Shown piece after piece: positions 17,347 through 27,371 of a stretch of 44,747 bases of DNA. Under the pieces are notes generated by a model. The model had not been told where the DNA came from. It worked only from the letters and a program-made list of their open reading frames with translations, and did no database searches. The translations under genes were made by a program, and so were the position numbers. The DNA is from Streptomyces carminius (GTDB taxonomy: Bacteria > Actinomycetota > Actinomycetes > Streptomycetales > Streptomycetaceae), in NCBI RefSeq assembly GCF_002794255.1, contig NZ_PGGW01000015.1:1-44747 (forward strand), read 5' to 3'. The first letter of the stretch is position 1. Each line of letters opens with the position of its first letter.

Positions 17347-18531
17347 ATGAGTCTGCTGAGTATCGGAGTACCCGCCTCCTCCCTCAAGGAGAACGAGTTC
17401 CGGCTGCCGTTGCACCCCGATCACCTCGACCGGATCGCCCCCGACGTACGTGCGAGGGTCTTCCTCGAGGAGGGCTACGGCGAGCGGTTCGGTGTCGCTG
17501 ACGACGCGCTGCGTCCGCTGGTGGGCGGACTGCGCTCCCGCGGGCAGCTCCTCGCCGAGTGCGATGTGCTGATGCTGCCCAAGCCGATGCCCGAGGACGT
17601 CGCCCGACTGCGCGAGGGCCAGGTGCTGTGGGGCTGGCCGCACTGCGTGCAGGACGAGCGGATGACCCAGCTCGCCATCGACCGGCGCCTGACCCTCATC
17701 GCCTGGGAGGCCATGAACCACTGGACCTCCACGGGCGCCTTCAGCGTCCACGTCCTCCACAAGAACAACGAACTCGCCGGCTACTCCTCCGTGCTGCACG
17801 CCCTGCAGCTCGGCGGACTGACCGGCAGCTACGGCCGCCGGATGCGCGCGGTGGTCATCAGCTTCGGTGCCACCGGCCGCGGGGCGGTCACCGGGCTGGG
17901 CGCCATGGGGGTCTCCGACGTCACGGTACTCACCCAGCGGGCCGCCGCCGCGGTGGCCTCGCCGATGCCGTCGGTCGCGATGGGCCACTTCGCGGAGCGG
18001 GCGGACGACCCGTCCCGTCTGGAGGTGTCCACCGGACTGGGGCCCGTGCCGCTCGCGGAACATCTGGCCGGGTTCGACATCGTCGTCAACTGCGTGCGGC
18101 AGGACACCGACGCACCTCTGACGTTCGTCACCACCGAGGAACTCGCCCTGTTCCGGCCCGGGACCTTCTTCGTCGACGTCTCCTGTGACGAGGGCATGGG
18201 CTTCGAATGGTCCCGGCCGACCACCTTCGACGACCCGATGACCGTGGTGGGCCCCGGCTGTCACTACTACGGGGTGGACCACAGCCCGTCACACCTGTGG
18301 AACTCCGCCACCTGGGAGATCAGTGAGGCACTGCTGCCCTATCTGCGCAAGGTCATGAGCGGCCCCGCGTCCTGGGACGGCGACGCCACGATCAGGAACG
18401 CCGTCGAGATCCGCGACGGAGTCGTCCTCAACCCCAAGATCCTCTCCTTCCAGGGCCGGGCCGCCGAGTACCCGCACCTCCCGGCTCCGGCCCACGACCC
18501 GGCCCCGGATTTCTCCGCGCAGTCGGTCTGA
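17347..18531 (+). CDS. N5-(carboxyethyl)ornithine synthase-like protein (AlaDH/PNT superfamily)
   Basis: Predicted 394 residues, related to N5-(1-carboxyethyl)ornithine synthase. That enzyme reductively condenses pyruvate with the side-chain amine of ornithine using NADPH, and belongs to the alanine dehydrogenase/transhydrogenase fold. Seen: N-terminal SLKENEFRLPLHPDHLDRI with the conserved basic and His residues, LWGWPHCVQDERMTQLAIDR, HKNNELAGYSSVLHALQLGG and the nucleotide motif VVISFGATGRGAV at about 169-181. VDVSCDEGMGFEWSRPTTF, HYYGVDHSPSHLWNSATWEI and the C-terminal NAVEIRDGVVLNP follow. The start ATG 17347 has AAGAAGGA upstream. It stands alone between two non-coding stretches. The substrate in actinomycetes is unproven. 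Confidence 0.87.
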   Translation: MSLLSIGVPASSLKENEFRLPLHPDHLDRIAPDVRARVFLEEGYGERFGVADDALRPLVGGLRSRGQLLAECDVLMLPKPMPEDVARLREGQVLWGWPHCVQDERMTQLAIDRRLTLIAWEAMNHWTSTGAFSVHVLHKNNELAGYSSVLHALQLGGLTGSYGRRMRAVVISFGATGRGAVTGLGAMGVSDVTVLTQRAAAAVASPMPSVAMGHFAERADDPSRLEVSTGLGPVPLAEHLAGFDIVVNCVRQDTDAPLTFVTTEELALFRPGTFFVDVSCDEGMGFEWSRPTTFDDPMTVVGPGCHYYGVDHSPSHLWNSATWEISEALLPYLRKVMSGPASWDGDATIRNAVEIRDGVVLNPKILSFQGRAAEYPHLPAPAHDPAPDFSAQSV

Positions 18532-19064
18532 CACCCGGTGTCACGGCGGGAACCGATCCCGGTGTCGGCGGTGACGCCCGCTGATCCTGTTCTCCGGTGA
18601 CAGGGCAGTTCGCCGGACGGGCAGGTCGGCGCCCCGCCGACCGCCCCGCGGGGGTACGCCGTCCTGGGCGGCGCTCCCCGGTGCCGGCCGTTGGCGGCCC
18701 GCCCGCCCCCGGACGACGGCTTGGCCGCCCGGCTGACGCGCCCGCTCCCGGTTCCGGGGCGGCCGGACTCCGGTGGTGCGGGGACGCGGCCGTCCCCGCG
18801 GGGGCGACGGCGGCAAGTGGTGGTGCGAACAGGTCGTCTGACGGTGCGATGGGCGCCGCTTCGCGCACGGGCCCTACGAGACGTTCCGGCGTTGATGGCG
18901 GCGTACGCGAGAGGCATTGACGCCGTCCACCGTTTCCTTATCATTCAGGATGCTCGACACTTCGACCGTCGTCCGATATACCGAACACTCCGGAGTCGCT
19001 CCTTCGCGCAGCAGGGCCTCTCCGGGGTGCGCCCCCGAACGCCGAGCCGTAAGGAGCCCGCCGC
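18532..19064. other. intergenic region with promoter-like elements
   Basis: No gene is recognised. A good sigma70-type pair TTGACG (18917-18922) and TATCAT (18939-18944), 16-nt spacer, lies about 120 nt before the decayed GH43 start. The AT-rich stretch 18930-19000 around it may hold operator sites. Confidence 0.5.
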
Positions 19065-19320
19065 ATGCGCATGCCGGGGCCTCGCGAATCCTTCCCCCGC
19101 CGCCGGCGCGGCCCTCCCGCTGACGGGAGTCCTCCGCGCCGCGGCCGCTTCCGCCCGGGGGACGGCCCGCGTCACCGCCGGTGGGTACGCGAACCCGGTG
19201 ATCCGGCAGGGCTTCGCAGACATCGATGTCATCCGCGTCGAGAACACCTGTGACGTCTCGGCCTCGGCCATGCGCTGCTCGCCGTACGCGCCCGCCCCGC
19301 GCGCGTACGACCTGAACGGG
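19065..19320 (+). pseudogene. decayed GH43-type glycosidase, N-terminal remnant
   Basis: An AAGGAG site (19051-19056) precedes ATG 19065, which opens a signal-peptide-like sequence that shifts frame around 19080-19130. The other frame then reads YANPVIRQGFADIDVIRVEN, followed by SASAMRCSPYAPAPRAYDLNG. This matches the first blade of GH43 beta-xylosidase/arabinofuranosidase enzymes (NPVIxxDFADPDVIRV, YYxSASTMHYSPGAPILRSYDLVNW). The similarity stops near 19316, so most of the catalytic propeller is gone. Its promoter and ribosome site are still visible, suggesting recent loss. Its neighbour is an intact GH62 enzyme acting on the same plant polymer. Confidence 0.65.
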
Positions 19321-19396
19321 GCCCGTGGCCGTGTCAGAGGGATCCGGGCGTCACCGCCGGCCGACCGGCCACCGCACCGGCCGTACGAGGAGAAGC

Positions 19397-21086
<1,690 letters not shown>

Positions 21087-21097
21087 CCTTCCCGCTT

Positions 21098-21129
21098 CCC
21101 GGTGACCGCGGCGTGGCGCGGTCACCGGG
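21098..21129. terminator. hairpin terminator after the GH62 gene
   Basis: Perfect 13-bp arms (CCCGGTGACCGCG and its complement) with a 6-nt loop, starting 12 nt after the GH62 stop codon. Confidence 0.8.
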
Positions 21130-21190
21130 GGGTGGGCGAGCGGTTCGCGGCGTGGGTGGTTCCACCCGCTGACCGGCACTCACCGCATCG

Positions 21191-21223
21191 AGGGACCCCG
21201 GCCGTACGGCGGCCGGGGTCCCT
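21191..21223. terminator. second hairpin terminator
   Basis: Perfect 14-bp arms (AGGGACCCCGGCCG and its complement) around a 5-nt loop, followed by CCCGTCT. It insulates the glycosidase gene from the downstream PLP-enzyme operon. Confidence 0.8.
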
Positions 21224-21405
21224 CCCGTCTCCGGCGCACGGGCCGTCATGGAGGGCGCAACCGGGCGCGCCGGCCGTTCCCGGCGGTGGAACGCGAAGGC
21301 GCCCCCGGCCACCGCCCGGTGAGGCTTAGCGGCGGATGCGGGTGGAAACGACTACTTCCGAGCGATCGCCGCAGCGGCGGTCGGCCGACGCGGGAGGGGT
21401 CTCAC

Positions 21406-22935
21406 GTGGATGTGCCCTTATATCTGAGGCCGCGAGTGGAGCCGCCGCTCGCCTCACTGCTGAGGGCCGAATCGTTCCTGCACTCGCTCGCCGACGCGCT
21501 GGGGTCTCCGCTCAACGTCCTGCTCCCCGAGGTCGTCGCCGAGAACGCCGCGCGCTTCCGCGCCGTCTACCGGCGCCACCGTCTCGCCGGACGCGTGTAC
21601 TTCGCGCACAAGGCGAACCGGTCCGCCGCCCTGGTGCGGCGGCTGGCGGCCGAGGACGCCGCCGTCGGCGTCGACGTCGCCTCCCTGGGAGAGCTGAGAC
21701 ACGCGCTGAGCTGCGGCTTCACCGGGGAGCGGATCATGGCCACCGGCCCCAAGGACGCGGAGTTCCTCTGGCTGGCGGCCCGGGTGGGGGCGACGGTGAA
21801 CCTCGACTCGCCGGGCGAGCTGGAACGGCTCTCCGGCCTGGTGCGCACGCACGGTCTCGGCCGGGTCGCCGTACTGGTGCGCCTGTCCCGGTTCGAGTCG
21901 GCCGCCGCACACGGCGGGGCGGGCACCAGACTGCTCTCGCGGCGCAGCCGTTTCGGCACCCCGCTGCGGGACGCCGGGGAGCTGGTGGCCGCCCTGGAAC
22001 GGCACGCGGACGCCGTCGAACTGACCGGTGCCGCCTACCACCTGGACACCACCGGCCTGGAGGAGAAGGTCCGGGCCCTGGAGCAGTGCGTGCTGTTCCT
22101 GGACGAGTGCCGGGCGCGGGGGCTCGCGCCGCGCGCCGTGGACATCGGCGGCGGGTTCGGCGCCGGGTACGTCGCCGACGCGGGGGAGTGGGAACGCTGG
22201 ACCACCGCGCTGAGCGAGGCGGTGCTCGGCGTCCGCCCGCCCCTGACCTGGCGCGGCCACGGCTACGGGCTGCGCAACGAGGGCGGCACGGTGCGCGGGA
22301 CGGCCGCGCTGTACCCCGGCCACCGTCCCGTCGCCGGTCCCGGCTACCTCGACGAACTGCTGTCGCTGCCCGCACCGGTCCTGGGCCGCCCGCCGGCCAC
22401 GCTCCTGCTGGAGCACCTCCACGACCTGCACGTCGAGCCCGGCCGGTCCCTGGTGGACCAGTGCGGGCTGTCGCTGGCGCGGGTGCTGGACGTGCGGCCC
22501 GCGGACGCGGACTCCGGGCGGTACCTGGTGCGCCTGGGCATGAACGCGGGGGACGTGAGCCTCGAGGAGCACGGTGTGCTCGTGGACCCCGTACTGCTGC
22601 CGCGCGGCGGACCGGGGGGGAACGGTGCGGGCGGCGAGAGCGGCGAGAGCGGTGAGGGCGGGGAGGGCCCGGTCGGGGTCTTCCTCGCCGGCAACCTGTG
22701 CCTGGAGGCCGATCTGATCACCCGGCGCCTGGTCTTCCTCCCGCGGCTGCCGCGCGCGGGCGATCTGCTGGCCTTCGCCAACACCGCCGGCTACGCGATG
22801 GACTTCCACGCGCACCGCGCGCAGCGGCAACCGCTCGCGCGGACGGTCGCGGTGGAGCGGGAGGGCGGCTCCTGGCGCTGGCGCCCGGACGAGGACTACT
22901 GGCCGATCACACATCCGGGGGGGATGTCCGCATGA
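21406..22935 (+). CDS. Y4yA-family PLP-dependent enzyme (fold-III decarboxylase-like)
   Basis: Predicted 509 residues related to ornithine/diaminopimelate decarboxylases. The PLP barrel spans about 40-310 with the Schiff-base lysine in YFAHKANRS (Lys69), the phosphate-binding glycine loop VDIGGGFGAGY, and the His of AAYHLDTTG. The C-terminal beta domain carries the acceptor-site segment GNLCLEADLITRR. I recognise it as the Y4yA type named after a Rhizobium NGR234 plasmid gene; its reaction is not established. The start GTG 21406 is preceded by GGAGGGG. Codon 5 is TTA (21418-21420), so the whole coupled operon may be under bldA control. Its stop overlaps the next start (ATGA). A Gly/Glu-rich insertion (about 402-425) is not part of the fold. 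Confidence 0.85.
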   Translation: MDVPLYLRPRVEPPLASLLRAESFLHSLADALGSPLNVLLPEVVAENAARFRAVYRRHRLAGRVYFAHKANRSAALVRRLAAEDAAVGVDVASLGELRHALSCGFTGERIMATGPKDAEFLWLAARVGATVNLDSPGELERLSGLVRTHGLGRVAVLVRLSRFESAAAHGGAGTRLLSRRSRFGTPLRDAGELVAALERHADAVELTGAAYHLDTTGLEEKVRALEQCVLFLDECRARGLAPRAVDIGGGFGAGYVADAGEWERWTTALSEAVLGVRPPLTWRGHGYGLRNEGGTVRGTAALYPGHRPVAGPGYLDELLSLPAPVLGRPPATLLLEHLHDLHVEPGRSLVDQCGLSLARVLDVRPADADSGRYLVRLGMNAGDVSLEEHGVLVDPVLLPRGGPGGNGAGGESGESGEGGEGPVGVFLAGNLCLEADLITRRLVFLPRLPRAGDLLAFANTAGYAMDFHAHRAQRQPLARTVAVEREGGSWRWRPDEDYWPITHPGGMSA

Positions 22936-24278
22936 GGTACGACAGCATCACGGAAGCCATCGGCAACACACCGCTGGTGCGCATCGATCCCGCCGTGCAC
23001 GGGCTGCGCAACACCGATCTCTACGCGAAACTGGAGATGCTCAACCCGTTCGGCTCCGTCAAGGACCGGCCCGCCTGGCACATGGCCCGCCCCCATCTGG
23101 AGGGCACGGCCGGCGGGGACGGGGCGGCGTCCACGGTGGTGGAACTCTCCAGCGGCAACACGGCCAAGGCCCTCGCGCTGCTGGCCGGCCTGCACGGGCT
23201 GGGGTTCAAGAGCGTCACCAACCGGATGCGCGTCCCCGAGATCAAGGAGCTGCTCCTGCTCCTCGGCGCCGAGATCGAGGAACTGCCGGGACGCAGCGAG
23301 TGCCTGGACCCGACGGACACGGACGACCCGCTGACCCACTTCCACCGGGCCCTCTCCGATCCCGGCAGCACCTATCTGCACACCGACCAGTACTTCAACC
23401 CGCGCAACGTCGAGGCGCACGCGGCGGGCACCGGGCCGGAGATAGTGAAGGACCTGGACGGGCGGGCGCCGGACTGGTTCATCGCCTGTGTCGGCACGGC
23501 CGGTTCGTCGACCGGTGTCGCCAGGGTGCTGCGCGAGCACGACCCGCGGGTGCGGGTCCTCGGCCTGGTCGCCGACAAGTCGGACTTCATCCCCGGCATC
23601 CGCACCATCGACGAGGTCCACCAGGTCGGCCTGTTCGACCCGGCGACGTACGACGCCATCGAGCCGGTGACCTCCGGCGAGGCCATCGACGGGATGGTCA
23701 GCCTCATCCGCCGCTGCGGAATGCTGTCGGGGCCGACCGGGGGCGCCGCCTACCAGGGGGCGGTACGGCACCTGCGGGAGGCCGACGCGGAGCTGGCGGG
23801 GTCGGGGCGCCGCCAGACGGCGGTCTTCATCGTGTGCGACCGGGCCGAGAGCTATCTCAGCTATGTGCGCCGGCGGCGCCCGGAGCTCCTGGGCCGGGCC
23901 GGCCGTGGCCCCGCCGAGCCGTCCCTCACCGACGCCGAGGCCCGCGCGCAGGCCCGCGTCATCGGCGTCGGTGAGGCACGGGGCTGGATCGCGGAGGGCG
24001 ACCCCCGGCCGCTCGTCGTGGACCTGCGCGGCCCGCACGCCTACGCCGCCCTGCACATCGAGGGCTCGGTCAACATCGCCGACGAACTGTTCGGGGAACT
24101 GCTCCGGGGCGGGCTCCCCTTCGACAGGCGGACGCCGGTGCTGCTGGCCTGCCCCGTCGGCGAGAAGTCCCTGCGCCACGCCGCCGCGCTGACCCGGATG
24201 GGGCACCCCGACGTCCGCAGCCTGGCGGGCGGTGTCGTCGCCTGGCGGGACGCGGGCGCACCGCTGGTGCGCGCATGA
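22932..24278 (+). CDS. cysteine synthase-like PLP enzyme fused to a rhodanese domain
   Basis: Predicted 448 residues. Residues about 1-320 are a fold-II PLP enzyme of the cysteine synthase family (SITEAIGNTPLVRI, PLP lysine 44 in PFGSVKDRP, the ELSSGNTAKAL loop, TAGSSTGVARVL glycine loop, SGPTGGAAYQG). About 340-448 are a rhodanese domain with DLRGPHAYAALHIEGSVNI and the active loop ACPVGEKS (Cys407). The fusion suggests that persulfide sulfur is delivered or removed directly at the beta-replacement site. It overlaps its neighbours by 4 nt on both sides. The pair Y4yA plus a cysteine-synthase homologue also occurs on rhizobial symbiotic plasmids as far as I recall. The product is unknown. Confidence 0.88.
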   Translation: MRYDSITEAIGNTPLVRIDPAVHGLRNTDLYAKLEMLNPFGSVKDRPAWHMARPHLEGTAGGDGAASTVVELSSGNTAKALALLAGLHGLGFKSVTNRMRVPEIKELLLLLGAEIEELPGRSECLDPTDTDDPLTHFHRALSDPGSTYLHTDQYFNPRNVEAHAAGTGPEIVKDLDGRAPDWFIACVGTAGSSTGVARVLREHDPRVRVLGLVADKSDFIPGIRTIDEVHQVGLFDPATYDAIEPVTSGEAIDGMVSLIRRCGMLSGPTGGAAYQGAVRHLREADAELAGSGRRQTAVFIVCDRAESYLSYVRRRRPELLGRAGRGPAEPSLTDAEARAQARVIGVGEARGWIAEGDPRPLVVDLRGPHAYAALHIEGSVNIADELFGELLRGGLPFDRRTPVLLACPVGEKSLRHAAALTRMGHPDVRSLAGGVVAWRDAGAPLVRA

Positions 24279-25519
24279 GCGGGACGCGGCCGCCCGCCGC
24301 GCCGGAGCCCGGCGGGGAGGCGCGCTGGCAGCGGGAGCTGAGGGAGCAGTTCCCGATCGTCACCGCCCATCCGGAGCTGGCGTACCTCGACAGCGCGGCC
24401 ACCTCCCAGAAGCCGCGGGCCGTGCTGGAGGCCGTCCAGACCTACCTCACGACGTCGAACGCCAACGCGGGCCGCGGCACCTACCCCTGGGCCAACCGGA
24501 CCACGGAGCTGGTGGAGTCGGCCCGGGCGCGGGTCGGGGAGTTCCTCCGCGACCCCGACCCGGAGCGTTCCGGCGTCCACTTCACCAGCGGCACCACCGA
24601 GGGGCTGCGCACCGTCGCCCGCGACTGGCTCGTCCCGTACCTCGGGGACGGGAACGGGAACGGGGATGGGGGCGAGATCCTCGTGCCGTTCGCCGACCAC
24701 CGCGCCAATCTGGACCCCTGGCTGGAGGCGCGGCGACTGCTGGCCGAACGCGGCGTCGACGTGCGCGTACGGGCGCTGCCGTACCAGGAGGTCTCCGGCG
24801 ACTACGAGCACCGCGCCCTCGCGGACGCGGTGGGCCCGCGGACCCGCTTCGTGGCCGCCACCCATGTCCACCACGTCTACGGCGGTGACATGAACGTGCA
24901 CCGCATCCGGGCGGCGGTCGGTCCGGACGTGCCGATCTGCCTCGACGCCGCGCAGAGCGTCGGCCATCTGCCCGTCCACCTCGACGATCCCGCCCTGGAC
25001 GTCGACTTCGTGGTCTTCTCGGGGCACAAGGCGATGGCCCTGCCCGGGACGGGGGCGGTGTGGGCCCGCAACGCGCGGGGGCCGGTGTTCCGTCCGGCCG
25101 GCTGGCAGGGCACGCCCAACACGGTGGGCATCGTCTCGCTGCGGGCTGCGCTCGACTGGCTCGACGCGGCCGGCCCGGACCGGATCGCCCGCTGGACGGC
25201 AGGCCTGGCGCTCCGGCTGACCGACCGGCTGCGGCACCTCGGTCCGTACGAGATCCTCGGCTGCCCCGCCGGCCTGGCGGTCGGCTCCCCGCTCCCGGCC
25301 GCCCAGCGGCGGCACGGCATCGTCACCTTCCGGCACCGCGACATCCCGTCCGACGACCTGGGGTTCATCCTCCACAGCCACGGTTTCATGGTGCGGGCCG
25401 ACGGCCTCTGCCAGGCCGGTGCGGACCCGGAGGAGGGGGCCGTGCGGGTGAGCCTGCACGTGTACAACACGGCGGAGGAGATCGACCGCCTGCTGGCCGT
25501 CCTCGCGTCACTGACGTGA
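24275..25519 (+). CDS. cysteine desulfurase-like class V aminotransferase (SufS/CsdA type)
   Basis: Predicted 414-residue fold-I PLP enzyme. Landmarks are YLDSAATSQKP near residue 39, the FTSGTTEGLRTVA cofactor loop, CLDAAQSVGHLPVH (the PLP-pyridine Asp) and FSGHKAMALPGTGA with Lys252 as Schiff-base residue. Near the C-terminus GLCQAG places a cysteine (Cys379) where SufS enzymes carry the persulfide Cys, though the surrounding R-x-GHHCA motif is altered. It could therefore mobilise sulfur from cysteine or a cysteine-like product made by the upstream enzymes, or act as a lyase. It starts at ATG 24275 inside the preceding stop (ATGA) and is third in the coupled operon. Confidence 0.85.
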   Translation: MSGTRPPAAPEPGGEARWQRELREQFPIVTAHPELAYLDSAATSQKPRAVLEAVQTYLTTSNANAGRGTYPWANRTTELVESARARVGEFLRDPDPERSGVHFTSGTTEGLRTVARDWLVPYLGDGNGNGDGGEILVPFADHRANLDPWLEARRLLAERGVDVRVRALPYQEVSGDYEHRALADAVGPRTRFVAATHVHHVYGGDMNVHRIRAAVGPDVPICLDAAQSVGHLPVHLDDPALDVDFVVFSGHKAMALPGTGAVWARNARGPVFRPAGWQGTPNTVGIVSLRAALDWLDAAGPDRIARWTAGLALRLTDRLRHLGPYEILGCPAGLAVGSPLPAAQRRHGIVTFRHRDIPSDDLGFILHSHGFMVRADGLCQAGADPEEGAVRVSLHVYNTAEEIDRLLAVLASLT

Positions 25520-25527
25520 GAAGCAAG

Positions 25528-25552
25528 TGATAACCGTTTCCACCGGTAGATT
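25528..25552 (+). promoter_or_regulatory. promoter with Zur-like box
   Basis: TGATAACCGTTTCCA at 25528-25542 is a 7-1-7 imperfect palindrome resembling actinobacterial zinc-uptake-repressor boxes (TGAAAATGATTTTCA-like). A TAGATT -10 hexamer follows at 25547-25552, about 46 nt before the methyltransferase start. This suggests that the fourth gene has its own, possibly zinc-repressed, promoter. Motif similarity only. Confidence 0.4.
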
Positions 25553-25598
25553 CGGAGGCGTCCGCGGACCGGAGCAGAGACGGAAGAGGTGACGCACG

Positions 25599-26399
25599 GT
25601 GGGCGTGAGCATGGAGACGGCCCGGGCGTGGGTGGAGCGCTGGGAGCGGCAGCAGGAGCGCTACGCGGTGGACCGCGAGGAGCGGTTCACCGTGATCGCG
25701 GACGTCGTCGAGCACGCCACGGCCGACCGCTCCCGGCCGCTCCTGCTCGACCTGGGCTGCGGCCCCGGCTCCCTGGCCGCCAGGCTCGCCGGGCGGCTGC
25801 CGGCCGCGGAGATCGTCGGCGTCGACATGGACCCCCTGCTGCTGGAACTGGGGCGCACCCACCACGCGGACGCCGCCCGCTACGTCGACGCGGTGATCGG
25901 CGAGGAGGGCTGGACCGAGTCCCTCGGGCTGGAGCGCCCGCTGGACGCCGCCGTCTCGACGACCGCCCTGCACTACCTCCCCGAACCGGTGCTGCTGCGC
26001 ACGTACCGGCGGCTCGCCGCCCTGCTGCGCCCCGGTGGCGTCCTCGTCAACGGGGACCACTTCCCGCCGGACGGGGAGCCGTGCGCGGGCCTCACCGCGT
26101 ACGTGGGGCGCCGCCGCGCCGAGCGGACGGGCGGCCTCGGCCGCGAGACCTGGCAGTCCTGGTGGGCCGCGGCGGCCCGGGACCCGGAACTGGCCGACCT
26201 GTTCGCGGAGCGCGAGCGGCGCCGGGCGGCCTCCGGCGGGGGCGGGCGCGACGCGGGCCTGACGGCGGGCCGCCACGCCGAGCTGCTGCGGCGGGCGGGG
26301 TTCGGTCATGTCGCGTCCGTCTGGCAGTGCGGTGACAGCGCCGTGCTGGTGGCGGTCGCGGGTGACGTGCCCGGGGGCGCCGCCGCCGGCGGGTCCTGA
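25599..26399 (+). CDS. class I SAM-dependent methyltransferase
   Basis: Predicted 266 residues with a Rossmann-like methyltransferase fold. Motif I LLLDLGCGPGSLA at about 49-61, the acidic loop GVDMDP at about 75-80 that binds the SAM ribose, a DAAVSTTALHYLPEP motif near 110, and LLRPGGVLVNGD in the post-motif region are visible. The C-terminal half contains a WWAAAARDPELADLFAERERR helix and RHAELLRRAGF. The substrate cannot be read from sequence. The start GTG 25599 has GGAAGAGG nine bases upstream (ATG 25611 is the alternative). It is 79 nt downstream of the cysteine desulfurase-like gene with a separate promoter-like element between. Confidence 0.85.
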   Translation: MGVSMETARAWVERWERQQERYAVDREERFTVIADVVEHATADRSRPLLLDLGCGPGSLAARLAGRLPAAEIVGVDMDPLLLELGRTHHADAARYVDAVIGEEGWTESLGLERPLDAAVSTTALHYLPEPVLLRTYRRLAALLRPGGVLVNGDHFPPDGEPCAGLTAYVGRRRAERTGGLGRETWQSWWAAAARDPELADLFAERERRRAASGGGGRDAGLTAGRHAELLRRAGFGHVASVWQCGDSAVLVAVAGDVPGGAAAGGS

Positions 26400-26738
26400 G
26401 TCCGGCGCGCCGGGGGCCGCCCGGCAGGAGGGCCGGGCACGGGAGCGTGCGCCGGCTCCTCGCCGGGGCGTACGGCTCGACGCCTTCCCGTTCCTGTCCA
26501 CCGAGGCCGTCCGGCCGGCCCGTGCCACGGGGCCCGGGACGGGGCGGCGGGCGCACTCGACCCCCGCGCGTCACCGAGGACCCGGTGGCCGACGGGGCGG
26601 CGGAGTTCAGGGTGCTGTGCACGCCCGCCCGCCGCACGGGCGGCGCGGGCGGTGAGCGCGAAGGGCGCGCGGCATCCGCCGGAAGCTCCCGGGTCCCGGG
26701 GCGGCACCCGGCCTGTCCTTCACCGGCTCGGCTACCGA
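26400..26738. other. intergenic region between convergent genes
   Basis: No gene is recognised. A weak hairpin (7-bp arms GCCCGGC/GCCGGGC at 26419-26438) shortly after the methyltransferase stop could terminate transcription. Confidence 0.45.
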
Positions 26739-27248
26739 CTACCGGCCGCCGTCCGCGGGGCGGTCGTAGCGGTGGTAGGTCGCGGCCATCCTGCCGTGGG
26801 GGTCCAGCCTGTGCAGGACGGCGTCACCGATCGCGGTCAGCTGGGCGACCTGCTCGGGGGTCAGGGCGTCCATGACGTGCTGCCGCACGGTGGCGGCGTG
26901 CCCCGGCGCGGCCTCGCGCACCTTGTCCCAGCCGGCCGGTGTCAGCCGGGCATTGGTGGCACGGGCGTCCTCGGGGCAGGGGAGCCGCTCCACCAGGCCC
27001 CGGTCCTCCAGCCGCCGCACCACGTGGGAGAGCCGCGGCAGAGTGGCGTTGGTCTGCAGTGCCAGCGCGGTCATCCGCAGGGTGCGCCGGGGTGCTTCCG
27101 ACAGCATCGCCAGGACGTAGTACTCGAAGTGCGTCAGCTCGGCGTCCCGGCGCAGTTGCGAGTCGAGCACTCCGGGCAGCAGTTCGAGTACGGCCGCCAG
27201 GCGTACCCAGGCCGCCAGCTCCGTGTCGTCCAGCCATCGTGTGTCCAT
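26739..27248 (-). CDS. MarR-family transcriptional regulator
   Basis: Predicted 169-residue winged-helix repressor. The MarR core runs from LDSQLRRDAELTHFEYYVLA (helix 2) through MTALALQTNATLPRLSHVVR (recognition helix, about residues 60-80) to the wing RLEDRGLVERLPCPEDARAT. A C-terminal dimerisation helix (LTPEQVAQLTAIGDAVLHRL) follows. An ATG at 27257 lies only 1 nt after the GGGAGG site, so ATG 27248 is the better start. It is divergent from an NAD(P)-binding oxidoreductase. The intergenic region holds two copies of an inverted TTGT-N4-ACAA motif, probably its own operators. Confidence 0.9.
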   Translation of the reverse strand: MDTRWLDDTELAAWVRLAAVLELLPGVLDSQLRRDAELTHFEYYVLAMLSEAPRRTLRMTALALQTNATLPRLSHVVRRLEDRGLVERLPCPEDARATNARLTPAGWDKVREAAPGHAATVRQHVMDALTPEQVAQLTAIGDAVLHRLDPHGRMAATYHRYDRPADGGR

Positions 27249-27293
27249 GGTGTGCATCCTCCCAGGGAAACCCGTGCCACTTCCAGGAAAAAC

Positions 27294-27339
27294 TTGTCGC
27301 TACAACTTTTCCGGGGTAGGGTGATTGTTGTAGTGACAA
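27294..27339. promoter_or_regulatory. twin MarR-type operators with promoter
   Basis: TTGTCGCTACAA (27294-27305) and TTGTAGTGACAA (27328-27339) are two TTGT-N4-ACAA sites. Read in opposite orientations they are almost the same sequence. TTGTCG at 27294 and TAGGGT at 27317-27322 form a -35/-10 pair with a 17-nt spacer for the rightward gene, so one operator covers the -35 box and the other the transcription start. Confidence 0.7.
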
Positions 27340-27371
27340 CTATTTGGTTCCTTCGATCCCCGGGAGTCCTC

